8,957 bases of DNA from Thiomonas sp. X19 (GCF_900089495.1 NZ_FMBP01000013.1:1-8957), one strand, 5' to 3'; counted from the stretch's first letter, positions 1-5,168 are shown. Program-made: numbers and translations. The notes: a model not told the origin generated them from the sequence alone.

Positions 1-47
1 CTTTTCCCGGTGCCGCCCTTCTCGTTGAGCAGCGCAATGATCTTCAT
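1..47 (-). CDS. parA: ParA/ParF-type partition ATPase, N-terminal part (continues at 8957)
   Basis: Start codon and first 15 codons of the partition ATPase, beginning MKIIALLNEKGGTGK. The next codon is split: two bases lie here and the third is base 8957 of the other window end. Joining the ends gives KGGTGKST, the deviant Walker A motif of ParA/MinD ATPases, followed in frame by TVATNLASALHLRGQ and the rest of the protein (8957 to 8372), 210 aa in all. ParA ATPases use ATP-dependent nucleoid binding to position plasmid copies. The ATG at 47 is the only sensible start because the strand leading into Walker A begins right after it. No clear Shine-Dalgarno precedes it. The split is an artefact of where the circle was opened. 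Confidence 0.95.
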   Translation of the reverse strand, partial: MKIIALLNEKGGTGK

Positions 48-111
48 AGGTGTATGTGAGCGCCTGAGTGTCTGATGATGTGAGTATATGAGCCTTCCGA
101 CGGCAAAGTAA
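48..111 (-). promoter_or_regulatory. par operon promoter with TGAG/CTCA array of 8-bp period (ParG-like operator/centromere)
   Basis: On the plus strand TGAG occurs at 57, 65, 81 and 89, with TGAT at 73, so five tetramers stand exactly 8 bp apart. Read toward parA this is CTCA plus a 4-bp spacer, repeated. A -10-like TATACT (complement of 83-88) sits between the two outermost boxes. A weak -35 (TTACTT, complement of 106-111) lies 17 bp upstream, inside the end of the replication gene. In the ParF/ParG system of plasmid TP228, ParG binds ACTC tetramers with AT-rich 4-bp spacers, and the same geometry here suggests autorepression and possibly partition-complex assembly. The repeat is seen directly; its function is inferred. 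Confidence 0.65.
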
Positions 112-118
112 GTTATGC

Positions 119-700
119 CTAGGTGTTCAGGCGAAGCTGACCTTGTTGTTCCAGCGCCGAAGCCTCGTCGGATGTGGTGCGGCGACGGCGGTACTCCTTG
201 ATGAACATGACACGATCACCCTTGAAGAACAGCGCGGGGTTCACCCAAAACAAGCTGGCTGTTTTGGCTGCGATGAACCCTTTTGCCAGGAGCTCTTTGA
301 GTCCGCGCTGAAAGGTCTTCTCCGACATGCCAATGTCACGCCCAGATAGTCCGCCACCGAACCAGAAGAGCTCAACGCTATCGGCGTAACCGCCCCGCAT
401 TGGTGTGCGCTGATACTCGTCCAACACGGCTTGGAAGACTCGCTGCGCCGTTCTATTCAGGCCATAGGCTGCACTAACGCCAGCAGCAAAGACTTTGACG
501 AACTCAGCGTCATCACGCTCCTCGATCTGATGAATAGCGGACACGCCAACGATCTCCCCTGTTTTTGAGTTGATCAGGTCCTCACCACGCCCAGCTCGTA
601 CAAGGCGCCGCTTAATCGTCAACGACTGGGACTCGACAAGCGGGTTAACTGTCGGGCTGTAGTCAAGATTTCTGAGGTTGATTGATGGGATGTCAGACAT
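119..700 (-). CDS. repL: RepL-like plasmid replication initiator
   Basis: Probable replication initiator, 193 aa from the ATG at 700 (MSDIPSINLRNL). The architecture resembles the RepL family. An N-terminal segment carries LINSKTGEIVGV and a following FVKVF. A middle helical region contains GLNRTAQRVFQAVL. A winged-helix-like part (GMSEKTFQRGLKELLAKGFI) is followed by FWVNPALFFKGDRVMFIKEY, comparable to the MLNPELLMRGD wing of RepL. Such proteins bind the plasmid origin to start replication; the mechanism in this subgroup is not evident. An in-frame ATG at 766 would add 22 residues of unlikely composition (rich in Thr, Arg and Lys). It has a partial GGGA ribosome site, whereas 700 has none, so the start is uncertain. 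The gene lies directly upstream of the par operon on the same strand, as in many small replicons. Confidence 0.78.
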   Translation of the reverse strand: MSDIPSINLRNLDYSPTVNPLVESQSLTIKRRLVRAGRGEDLINSKTGEIVGVSAIHQIEERDDAEFVKVFAAGVSAAYGLNRTAQRVFQAVLDEYQRTPMRGGYADSVELFWFGGGLSGRDIGMSEKTFQRGLKELLAKGFIAAKTASLFWVNPALFFKGDRVMFIKEYRRRRTTSDEASALEQQGQLRLNT

Positions 701-754
701 TTTTCGGCGCTTTGTTGTCGTTCGATAGACGCAGCATAAACGATGCAAAGACAA

Positions 755-760
755 AATATC
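755..760 (-). promoter_or_regulatory. Possible -35 element for the replication gene
   Basis: TTGATA on the minus strand matches the sigma-70 -35 consensus at five of six bases and lies in an AT-rich stretch. Only a poor -10 (TTATGC) follows after 17 bp. If it is used, transcription starts near 725 and the ATG at 700 is the start, which argues against the longer frame from 766. Confidence 0.25.
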
Positions 761-1208
761 AATCATTTTTGTCCCGGTATGTCCTGCGTTTGTCTTTCGA
801 ACGCCCAGTGTTGTCTCGGACCCCTAGCAACTACGCGGCTTCCGGCGATTTCCCTTCTCACTCTTTGTTTTAACGCGCGTAGCCATGCGACACCGGAGCC
901 AACATTCCAGCCCCCGCCTTGCGGGGAAGTGCCGCCCGCGTAGCGGGCTTGTGTCCCCCCAGGTGGCGGGGACTGCCGTCCCCCCGTCCTGCGCTTCTCG
1001 GCCCGATGAGACCGGGCCTGCGATGCTCGCCACCTCGCCCCCCTGGGGGCCTAGCAGCCCCCCATCGCGTTGCGATGGCTCCCCCCGCAACCAAAACCGG
1101 CTTGCAAGAGGCCAGGAGCCTCTAGGCGGGTCTTGGGTGCCTTGGGGTAGGGCTTGGGTTGGGAAATCCTTCAGAAGGCTTTTTGAGGCGATGTGGGCGG
1201 CAAGCGAA

Positions 1209-1232
1209 CCCGGCCCGGCTTCTCGGGCCGGG
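1209..1232. repeat. Perfect 9-bp inverted repeat (hairpin)
   Basis: CCCGGCCCG (1209-1217) and CGGGCCGGG (1224-1232) pair perfectly around the 6-nt loop GCTTCT. The stem is all G:C. No T-run follows on either strand, so an origin structure or RNA fold is as likely as a terminator. It abuts the longer inverted repeat at 1233-1267. Confidence 0.6.
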
Positions 1233-1267
1233 CTGTGCACAGGGCGGGTTCATCGCCCTGTGTGCAG
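1233..1267. repeat. Imperfect 14-bp inverted repeat
   Basis: The arms at 1233-1246 (CTGTGCACAGGGCG) and 1254-1267 (CGCCCTGTGTGCAG) pair at 12 of 14 positions around a 7-nt spacer. The left arm contains the palindrome TGTGCACA. It sits immediately next to the hairpin at 1209-1232. A further stem, CAGGGGGC/GCCCCCTG, lies at 1325-1352. Together they form a hairpin cluster downstream of the mobC operon and far upstream of the replication gene. Confidence 0.55.
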
Positions 1268-1397
1268 GCGCAGTCCGTCCACAAGAGCTGGGTTGTCCCA
1301 TGCAGATGCACCAACGGGTGCCTGCAGGGGGCAAGGGGCGGCACGCCCCCTGTACACCAGGACAAGCGCGGGGCGCGCAGGCCATGCACGGGCGCAG

Positions 1398-1414
1398 CCC
1401 GCACTTCTTGCGGG
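1398..1414 (-). terminator. Possible terminator hairpin of the mobC operon
   Basis: CCCGCA (1398-1403) and TGCGGG (1409-1414) form a 6-bp stem with a 5-nt loop, about 15 bp downstream of the stop of the small gene at 1429-1809. There is no U-tract in the direction of that operon, so only weak or Rho-assisted termination is supportable. Confidence 0.3.
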
Positions 1415-1428
1415 TGGAGTTTTGCCGT

Positions 1429-1809
1429 TTACAGCCCCAGATCGCGCTCCCGGGTGCGACTCAAGACCATCGTCCAGCAGGCGTCGCCTTTGTTTTGCCA
1501 CTGCTTCTGCGCGGGTGACAGGCTTGGCTCGGCCCCATCGGCTTGGGCCTGCGCATTGGCCTTGGTGAACGCCATTTCACGCTCCTGCATGGCCGCCGCT
1601 GCGGCTTCCGTCGCCGTTTCCCCTGCCGCCACGTCCACCAGGTTGAGCACCGACTCCGAGAGTTTCCCGGCAAGCAACTTCAAGTGCATGTTCCTCTGCA
1701 ACTCAGATGGATACTGGCCTGCTGACGTTGCATTGTGCGTGAGGTACTTCACGCCGGTGAGCACCTCGTCAAGCGCATGGGACAGTGCGTTGCTGTTGGG
1801 TTGGACCAT
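1429..1809 (-). CDS. Unrecognised small protein of the mobC operon
   Basis: 126-aa protein that I cannot assign to a family. The ATG at 1809 lies 3 bp after the mobC stop, and a good ribosome site (AAGGAG) overlaps the end of mobC, so the two genes are almost certainly co-transcribed and translationally linked. The N-terminal half (LSHALDEVLTGVKYLTHNATSAGQ..LQRNMHLKLLAGKLSESVLNLVDVA) is predicted to be helical. It is followed by an Ala/Glu-rich helix (ETATEAAAAAMQEREMAF) and a polar tail ending RTRERDLGL. There is no signal peptide or membrane segment. From context, an accessory mobilisation role (relaxosome or oriT processing) or a mob-region regulator is plausible; this is inference from position only. 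Coding status is well supported by the ribosome site and operon spacing. Confidence 0.7.
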   Translation of the reverse strand: MVQPNSNALSHALDEVLTGVKYLTHNATSAGQYPSELQRNMHLKLLAGKLSESVLNLVDVAAGETATEAAAAAMQEREMAFTKANAQAQADGAEPSLSPAQKQWQNKGDACWTMVLSRTRERDLGL

Positions 1810-1812
1810 GGC

Positions 1813-2100
1813 TTACTCCTTCTGGACTTGTTGCGGATCTTCTGGAAGACCGAACAGCGCCCGGTCATCGTCGCGGGTTAACGTCGCCTCCATCATCGCC
1901 AGCAACTTGTCCCGAGGCCATTCCCCGCGTTCGACTTTGGCGAGGATGGCCGCACCGACCAGAATCTTGCGGCGCGTGTCCTGTGAGCGCTTGGTTTTGG
2001 ATTCTGCGGCCCGCTTGCGGGCTTCGATCTGTTGCTTCTTGGCCCGCTCCTGCTTGAGCTTTGTTTCCAGCGTTGCAATGCGTTCGTCGATGCTTGCCAT
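1813..2100 (-). CDS. mobC: MobC-type relaxosome accessory protein (IncQ family)
   Basis: 95-aa protein closely resembling RSF1010 MobC. The segment TRRKILVGAAILAKVERGEWP, then DRALFGLP near the C-terminus, corresponds to TRRKVLVGAMILAKV..EWP and DRALFGLP of RSF1010. The N-terminal 40 residues are Lys/Glu/Gln/Arg-rich and probably coiled coil. MobC helps melt the oriT nick region so that the relaxase can reach single-stranded DNA. The length matches the family (about 94 aa). The gene is transcribed divergently from the relaxase gene with oriT between them, which is the IncQ arrangement. A -10-like TAGAAT lies on the minus strand at 2131-2136. Start ATG 2100 is the first in frame. Confidence 0.93.
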   Translation of the reverse strand: MASIDERIATLETKLKQERAKKQQIEARKRAAESKTKRSQDTRRKILVGAAILAKVERGEWPRDKLLAMMEATLTRDDDRALFGLPEDPQQVQKE

Positions 2101-2175
2101 GTCCAGCCATCCGTGGGATTGATGCCTTGCATTCTACCCCGGCGCTTGATCAGTTTTCGAGATAACATGGACGGC

Positions 2176-2181
2176 TAGAAT
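2176..2181 (+). promoter_or_regulatory. Possible -10 element for mobA
   Basis: TAGAAT on the plus strand matches the sigma-70 -10 consensus at five of six bases and lies about 100 bp before the relaxase start, just outside oriT. An identical hexamer faces the other way at 2131-2136 toward mobC. Neither has a good -35. Paired divergent promoters next to oriT are known in IncQ plasmids, where relaxosome proteins repress them. Confidence 0.3.
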
Positions 2182-2210
2182 ATGTTGAAGCACAGACCAG
2201 AAGCGAAGCA

Positions 2211-2238
2211 AGGGCGCACTTATGCAAACTTCGTTTGC
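2211..2238 (-). other. oriT: oriT with IncQ-type nic site
   Basis: Read on the minus strand, an inverted repeat GCAAAC-GAA-GTTTGC (2238-2224) is followed at once by ATAAGTGCGCCCT (2223-2211). The RSF1010 oriT has the same plan: an inverted repeat followed by the core TAAGTGCGCCCT. The core matches over all 12 bases. By homology the nick falls in GTGCG/CCCT, between 2215 and 2214 on the minus strand. The nicked strand would enter the recipient heading toward mobC, with mobA transferred last, as in RSF1010. The element lies between divergent mobC and mobA and overlaps a spurious in-frame TTG codon at 2235. Confidence 0.9.
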
Positions 2239-2279
2239 GCGCGGTCTACGACGCTGAAAATAAACCCCGATATTCGCCC

Positions 2280-3476
2280 GTGGCGATCTACCACCTGTCC
2301 GTCAAGACGATCAGCCGGTCGGCCGGTCGCAGTGCGACCGCCGCAGCGGCCTATCGTGCCGGGGTGGACATCACCGACGCGCGCACCGGCGAGCTTCATG
2401 ACTACCGCCGCAAGGGCGGTGTCGAATCCACCGAGCTGGTCTTGCCTGCCGGTGCGCCCGCGTGGGCCGCCGACCGGGCGGCACTCTGGAACGCCGCCGA
2501 GCAGGCCGAGACCCGCAAGAACTCGACAGTGGCCCGCGAGTTCGAGATCGCCTTACCCGATGCGCTTTCGCCGTCCGAGCGGGTGCGGCTGGCCCGCGAC
2601 TTCGCCCGCGAGCTGGTGGAGCGCCATGAGTGCGCGGCAGACGTGTGCATCCATGCTCCCGGCAAGGAAGGCGACCACCGCAACCACCACGCCCACATCC
2701 TGCTGACGACCCGCCGCCTTGGGCCGGATGGTTTCACCGAGAAAACCCGCGAACTGGACGACAAGGCGACCGGCTCCAAGCTCGTGACCGAGTGGCGCGA
2801 GCGGTTCGCCCAGTTGCAGAACGCGCGCCTGCACGAGAACGGCATCGAAGCTAGAGTCGATCACCGCAGCCTTGCAGCGCAGGGCACCGAGCGCGAGGCG
2901 ACCCGGCACCTTGGGCCAGCGGCCAGCGGCTACGAGCGCCGCACCGGCGAGCCGAGCGCCAAGCGTCTGCACTTCGAGCAAGACGCCGCCGAGCGGCTGG
3001 CCCGCGCCGCGCAAGCGGGCGCGCTGGAGCGACAGAGCCGCCAGATCGACCGCACCATCCTCGACCTGTCCGGCGACCTGGCCGCCGCCTTGGCCGAGCG
3101 GGAGCGGCAACGGCAGGTCGAGCAAGCCCAGCAGATCGAAGCGGGCAAACAGCAGGCCCGCGAAGCCTTCCAGCGCTTTCAGGCCGAGCAGGCGAAACAG
3201 CAGGCCGACGCGCAGGCCGCTCAGGCACTGACCCGGCAGAAGCAGGAGGCCGATGCCCAGCGCGAAGCCGAGGAGCGGCAGCGGGCCGAGCTGGCGGAGG
3301 CGTGTGGCGTGAGCCTTGACGAGATGACCCCGGAGATGGCCGAGTGGCTGACCGCACAGATGGAGCGCGACAAAGCCGCGCTGGCCGGGATCAAGGACAA
3401 AGGCGAGAGCCGGGAGATCGCCCGTGAGTTTGTTCGGGACTTGAAGCGCGACAGAGACCACGGGATGGGCCGCTAG
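2280..3476 (+). CDS. mobA: MobA/MobL (MobQ) family relaxase
   Basis: 398-aa DNA relaxase that would nick oriT and stay covalently bound to the 5' end of the transferred strand. From the GTG at 2280 the protein starts MAIYHLSVKTISRSAGRSA, like RSF1010 MobA (MAIYHLTAKTGSRSGGQSA). This places the catalytic tyrosine at residue 25, the equivalent position, so this start is preferred over a TTG at 2235 inside oriT. The metal-binding histidine cluster is DHRNHHAHIL (residues 132-141). The relaxase domain spans about residues 1-225. Residues 235-340 are Gln/Glu/Ala-rich coiled coil, and a helical tail ends DRDHGMGR. It is shorter than the 709-aa RSF1010 protein and lacks the RepB primase fusion, so priming after transfer must come from elsewhere. 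No mobB is visible. There is no obvious Shine-Dalgarno. Confidence 0.93.
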   Translation: MAIYHLSVKTISRSAGRSATAAAAYRAGVDITDARTGELHDYRRKGGVESTELVLPAGAPAWAADRAALWNAAEQAETRKNSTVAREFEIALPDALSPSERVRLARDFARELVERHECAADVCIHAPGKEGDHRNHHAHILLTTRRLGPDGFTEKTRELDDKATGSKLVTEWRERFAQLQNARLHENGIEARVDHRSLAAQGTEREATRHLGPAASGYERRTGEPSAKRLHFEQDAAERLARAAQAGALERQSRQIDRTILDLSGDLAAALAERERQRQVEQAQQIEAGKQQAREAFQRFQAEQAKQQADAQAAQALTRQKQEADAQREAEERQRAELAEACGVSLDEMTPEMAEWLTAQMERDKAALAGIKDKGESREIAREFVRDLKRDRDHGMGR

Positions 3477-3491
3477 CGCCTTCTCGAAACT
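3470..3491 (+). repeat. 22-bp direct repeat, copy 1 (overlaps mobA stop)
   Basis: This copy and 4290-4311 agree at 21 of 22 bases (the sixth base is A here and T there), with 16 identical bases at the right end (GCGCCTTCTCGAAACT). It contains the TAG stop of mobA, so it is probably the ancestral copy. The pair brackets the phd/vapC-type module exactly. Confidence 0.85.
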
Positions 3492-3514
3492 CACCCGGTC
3501 TGAGCCCTTCGAAT

Positions 3515-3554
3515 TTGTTGCTCTTGCTTTGAAAATGTAGTAATGTTCCTACAT
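3515..3554 (+). promoter_or_regulatory. Promoter/operator of the phd-vapC module
   Basis: A perfect 6-bp inverted repeat, ATGTAG (3535-3540) and CTACAT (3549-3554) with an 8-bp spacer, lies 25 bp before the antitoxin start. A possible promoter, TTGTTG (3515-3520) and AGTAAT (3539-3544) with an 18-bp spacer, overlaps it. Phd/YefM antitoxins usually repress their own operon through such a palindrome, and the toxin modulates repression. The palindrome is clear; the promoter hexamers are only approximate. Confidence 0.5.
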
Positions 3555-3578
3555 AGTTCACACAGACGAGGTGCCGCC

Positions 3579-3833
3579 ATGACCATCACCACCCTATCCA
3601 GCCGCGAGTTCAACCAAGGGGCGAGCGAAGCAAAACGGGCCGCAAACAATGGGCCTGTGTTCATCACAGACCGGGGCCGTCCGGCGCACGTGCTCATGAG
3701 CATCGCGCAGTATCGGCGCATGACCGGAGGCCACAAGAAGATTGCTGATTTGCTGGCCATGCCGGGCATCGCTGAGATGGAGTTGGAGATTCCGCGCTCG
3801 CGTGCGCTTGCACGTCCTGCGGACTTGTCCTGA
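3579..3833 (+). CDS. Phd/YefM-type antitoxin (VapB)
   Basis: 84-aa antitoxin of the intact PIN-toxin module. The Phd/YefM signature is visible: LSSREFNQGASEAKRAANNGPVFITDRGRPAHVLMSIAQYRRM (about residues 6-48) forms the dimeric DNA-binding domain. The C-terminal 35 residues (IADLLAMPGIAEMELEIPRSR), which usually wrap around the toxin, follow. The ATG at 3579 has GAGG at a suitable distance; an in-frame ATG at 3543 lies inside the operator and is not used. The stop overlaps the toxin start in TGATG, which implies translational coupling. It would neutralise the PIN nuclease and repress the operon. Confidence 0.92.
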   Translation: MTITTLSSREFNQGASEAKRAANNGPVFITDRGRPAHVLMSIAQYRRMTGGHKKIADLLAMPGIAEMELEIPRSRALARPADLS

Positions 3834-4258
3834 TGTTTGTTCTCGACACCAACGTCGTTTCTGAGTTGCGCAAAATTCGCCTGGGCCGAGTCGATGAAAA
3901 TGTGGCGCAGTGGGCCGATAGCGTGGATGCGGCAGACCTGTATTTGTCGGCCATCACTGTGCAGGAGCTGGAAATTGGCGTGTTGCTGGCTGAGCGCCGC
4001 GACCCGTCCCAAGGCGCTATTTTTCGGACTTGGTTCGAGGGCCATGTTTTGCCCGCTTTCGCCGGACGCATCCTGTCCGTTGATACCGCTGTTGCGCAGC
4101 GTAGTGCCGCGTTTCATGTGCCAGACCCGCGCCCGTTCAGGGATAGCCTGATCGCAGCAACCGCACTAGTTCATGGGATGACCATCGTCACGCGGAACGT
4201 GGCGGATTTCCAATCTGCCGGGGTGTCGATTCTCAACCCTTGGGAGGCACAGCGTTGA
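3833..4258 (+). CDS. vapC: PIN-domain toxin, VapC/FitB-like
   Basis: 141-aa PIN-domain ribonuclease, the toxin partner of the preceding antitoxin. The acidic residues expected for metal binding are present: D5 (MFVLDTNVVSEL), E45 (TVQELEIGV), D104 (PFRDSLIAATAL) and D125 (RNVADF). The C-terminus VSILNPW is typical of FitB/VapC proteins of this length. VapC toxins cleave tRNA or rRNA and stop translation. On a plasmid the pair acts as an addiction system that harms cells losing it. The start overlaps the antitoxin stop by one base. No defect is visible, so the module is probably functional. Confidence 0.93.
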   Translation: MFVLDTNVVSELRKIRLGRVDENVAQWADSVDAADLYLSAITVQELEIGVLLAERRDPSQGAIFRTWFEGHVLPAFAGRILSVDTAVAQRSAAFHVPDPRPFRDSLIAATALVHGMTIVTRNVADFQSAGVSILNPWEAQR

Positions 4259-4265
4259 GCCGACA

Positions 4266-4299
4266 GCGCAAGCGGGAGCAAGGGATCGCCCGCTTGCGC
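4266..4299 (+). terminator. Hairpin downstream of vapC
   Basis: GCGCAAGCGGG (4266-4276) and CCCGCTTGCGC (4289-4299) form a perfect 11-bp stem with a 12-nt loop, 8 bp after the toxin stop. No T-run follows. Its right arm is part of direct-repeat copy 2, so the structure may have been created by the event that duplicated the repeat. Confidence 0.5.
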
Positions 4300-4311
4300 C
4301 TTCTCGAAACT
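4290..4311 (+). repeat. 22-bp direct repeat, copy 2
   Basis: Second copy of the repeat at 3470-3491, with one mismatch in 22. The interval from copy 1 to copy 2 contains only the phd/vapC-type module, its promoter and its 3' hairpin, so it behaves as a discrete 820-bp cassette unit placed behind mobA. Confidence 0.85.
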
Positions 4312-4339
4312 AATCGTTTTTGAGAACCAGCCCAATTGA

Positions 4340-4370
4340 GAACGCGCCCAGAGGGGCGCGTTCTTCTTGC
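4340..4370 (+). terminator. Rho-independent terminator between convergent vapC and mazF
   Basis: GAACGCGCCC (4340-4349) and GGGCGCGTTC (4354-4363) form a perfect 10-bp stem with an AGAG tetraloop, followed by the pyrimidine-rich TTCTTGC. It lies downstream of vapC on the plus strand. The vapC cassette looks inserted, so this was probably the terminator of the mobA transcript originally. Confidence 0.7.
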
Positions 4371-4409
4371 ATTCCAGTCTCGATCGCAGCGGGCAACATG
4401 GCTGCGTTT

Positions 4410-4440
4410 TGAGAACGTTAGCCGGGCTATTCAGTTCTCA
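4410..4440. repeat. TGAGAAC/GTTCTCA inverted repeat at the mazF 3' end
   Basis: TGAGAAC (4410-4416) and GTTCTCA (4434-4440) are perfect inverted arms around a spacer that holds a smaller TAGC/GCTA stem. The structure covers the mazF stop codon. TGAGAAC also occurs at 4321 and 4337. No U-tract follows in the mazF direction. Confidence 0.45.
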
Positions 4441-4793
4441 GGATCGAGGATGCTGACCACCCGGGCGATGATCTCGGCTGTTGTGGCTGCGTCCAGCGTT
4501 TCCACATGGCGCGCTGTACCCGCCTTCTCGCGGGCATCCAGGTCAAAGGTGCGCACCTGGTTGCACACCGCAACGCCTTGCGTATCGTGCCCCTGAATGG
4601 GCACCGCCAGGCCGGTGTTGCGGGCGAACTGGCCACCGCTTGTTACGGGGACCGTCATGGCCAGCCCCAAGGCGTTGATCTCCTTGGGTGTGATCACCAC
4701 GAAGCGATGACGCCCCTGCATTTCCCGGCCTGCCACCGGATTGGGGTCGATCCAATACACATCCCCAGCGCGCGCCACGCGGCGCGCCATCAT
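4431..4793 (-). CDS. mazF: MazF/PemK/ChpB-type endoribonuclease toxin
   Basis: 120-aa toxin of the PemK/MazF family. Visible family features are the opening strand GDVYWIDPNPVAGREMQGRHRFVVITP (residues 10-36), then MTVPVTSG (46-53), and the late GVAVCNQVRTFDLDAR (73-88), which holds a conserved Arg-Asp strand. MazF-like toxins cut mRNA and other RNA at short sequences and halt translation. The start ATG 4793 overlaps the antitoxin stop by 4 bp (ATGA), so the genes are translationally coupled; a second ATG follows immediately at 4790. All family landmarks are present, so the protein appears intact. It is transcribed toward vapC, and the two TA operons converge on the terminator at 4340-4370. 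Confidence 0.93.
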   Translation of the reverse strand: MMARRVARAGDVYWIDPNPVAGREMQGRHRFVVITPKEINALGLAMTVPVTSGGQFARNTGLAVPIQGHDTQGVAVCNQVRTFDLDAREKAGTARHVETLDAATTAEIIARVVSILDPEN

Positions 4794-5068
4794 GCAATCT
4801 CCCGCCCGACTGGCCCACCCTCATGCGCCCATGCCGTCTCAGCCTGCAGTGCGGCCATCGCCTCGGGCGTTGCCCCTCGCAGGAGTTCCTTGAGGCTGTA
4901 GCGCTTGCGGGGTTGTGCTACGACGGGCCGTGCCGTGAGCACGCCATTGTCGACCTGCAGATCCAAGGGCGTGCCGACGTCCGCGTGCAGACTGCGCAGG
5001 AGATGGGCTGGGATGGTCACAATGGCAGCGCCGCCCTGGCGGCGGATGTGAACGGTGGTCGTGGTCAT
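4790..5068 (-). CDS. mazE: MazE/ChpBI-type antitoxin (AbrB-like)
   Basis: 92-aa antitoxin partner of the MazF-like toxin. The N-terminal 45 residues (VHIRRQGGAAIVTIPAHLLRSLHADVGTPLDLQVDNGVLTARP) form the swapped-hairpin DNA-binding domain of MazE/AbrB proteins. The following RYSLKELLRGATPEAMAALQ segment is the usual toxin-binding tail. It would repress its own operon and neutralise MazF. The ATG at 5068 is preceded by a weak GGAA ribosome site. The stop overlaps the mazF start. Confidence 0.92.
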   Translation of the reverse strand: MTTTTVHIRRQGGAAIVTIPAHLLRSLHADVGTPLDLQVDNGVLTARPVVAQPRKRYSLKELLRGATPEAMAALQAETAWAHEGGPVGREIA

Positions 5069-5096
5069 GGTGGCATTCCGTATCGAGAGGCCAAGA

Positions 5097-5114
5097 GTAG
5101 CACGTTTGCACTAC
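5097..5114 (-). promoter_or_regulatory. Candidate mazEF operator palindrome
   Basis: GTAG-CACGTTTGCA-CTAC forms 4-bp perfect outer arms (6 of 9 pairs overall), about 30 bp before the mazE start, where an autorepressor site is expected. GTAG and CTAC half-sites also flank the vapC-module operator (3537-3552) with a shorter spacer. No convincing -35/-10 pair is visible. Confidence 0.35.
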
Positions 5115-5168
5115 ATTTGATGGCGCCGAATCAGCCTGCGATCCAATGGGGCATGGGGAGGCCCATGA
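5115..5168. repeat. Short spacer with CATGGG/CCCATG hairpin
   Basis: Between the mazEF control region and the remnant frame there is only a 6-bp perfect inverted repeat, CATGGG (5152-5157) and CCCATG (5162-5167), with a 4-nt loop. Its last bases supply the in-frame TGA that closes the remnant frame upstream. I see nothing else here. Confidence 0.3.

Larger units (their letters stand above)
701..1428. other. Non-coding, hairpin-dense GC-rich region; candidate replication origin
   Basis: I find no convincing gene in this 728-bp stretch. Its open frames on both strands have the low-complexity Pro/Arg/Gly composition expected of GC-rich non-coding DNA. It lies upstream of the replication gene. 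It begins AT-rich (about 701-780 and 855-880) and then becomes crowded with perfect inverted repeats: CCCCGC/GCGGGG at 912-926, GCCCGC/GCGGGC at 934-948, GGGGAC/GTCCCC at 968-983, CCATCGC/GCGATGG at 1062-1078, and larger ones listed separately. CTTGGG occurs at 1132, 1141 and 1153. No clean iterons or strong DnaA box are visible. Position and structure make it the best oriV or copy-control candidate, by inference only. Confidence 0.45.

Noticed and set aside
1132..1158. CTTGGG repeats as replication iterons
   Set aside because: Only three 6-bp copies at uneven 9- and 12-bp steps; too short and irregular to call iterons.
824..1240. 138-aa minus-strand and 227-aa plus-strand frames in the gap upstream of the replication gene
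   Set aside because: Composition is that of hairpin-rich GC DNA, with no ribosome sites and no domain; treated as non-coding.
1193..2122. 309-aa plus-strand frame across mobC and its neighbour
   Set aside because: Opposite-strand shadow of two well-supported genes; the Ser/Arg/Cys-rich translation has no recognisable domain.
3476..3491. Direct-repeat word TTCTCGAAACT as a second oriT, because RSF1010 oriT contains a similar TTTCTCGAA arm
   Set aside because: It lacks the inverted repeat and the GTGCGCCCT nic core, and a full oriT is already present at 2211-2238.
2553..3494. 313-aa open frame antisense to mobA
   Set aside because: It is a shadow of the GC-rich relaxase gene: Leu/Gly/Ala-rich low-complexity translation, while the plus frame carries relaxase motifs throughout.
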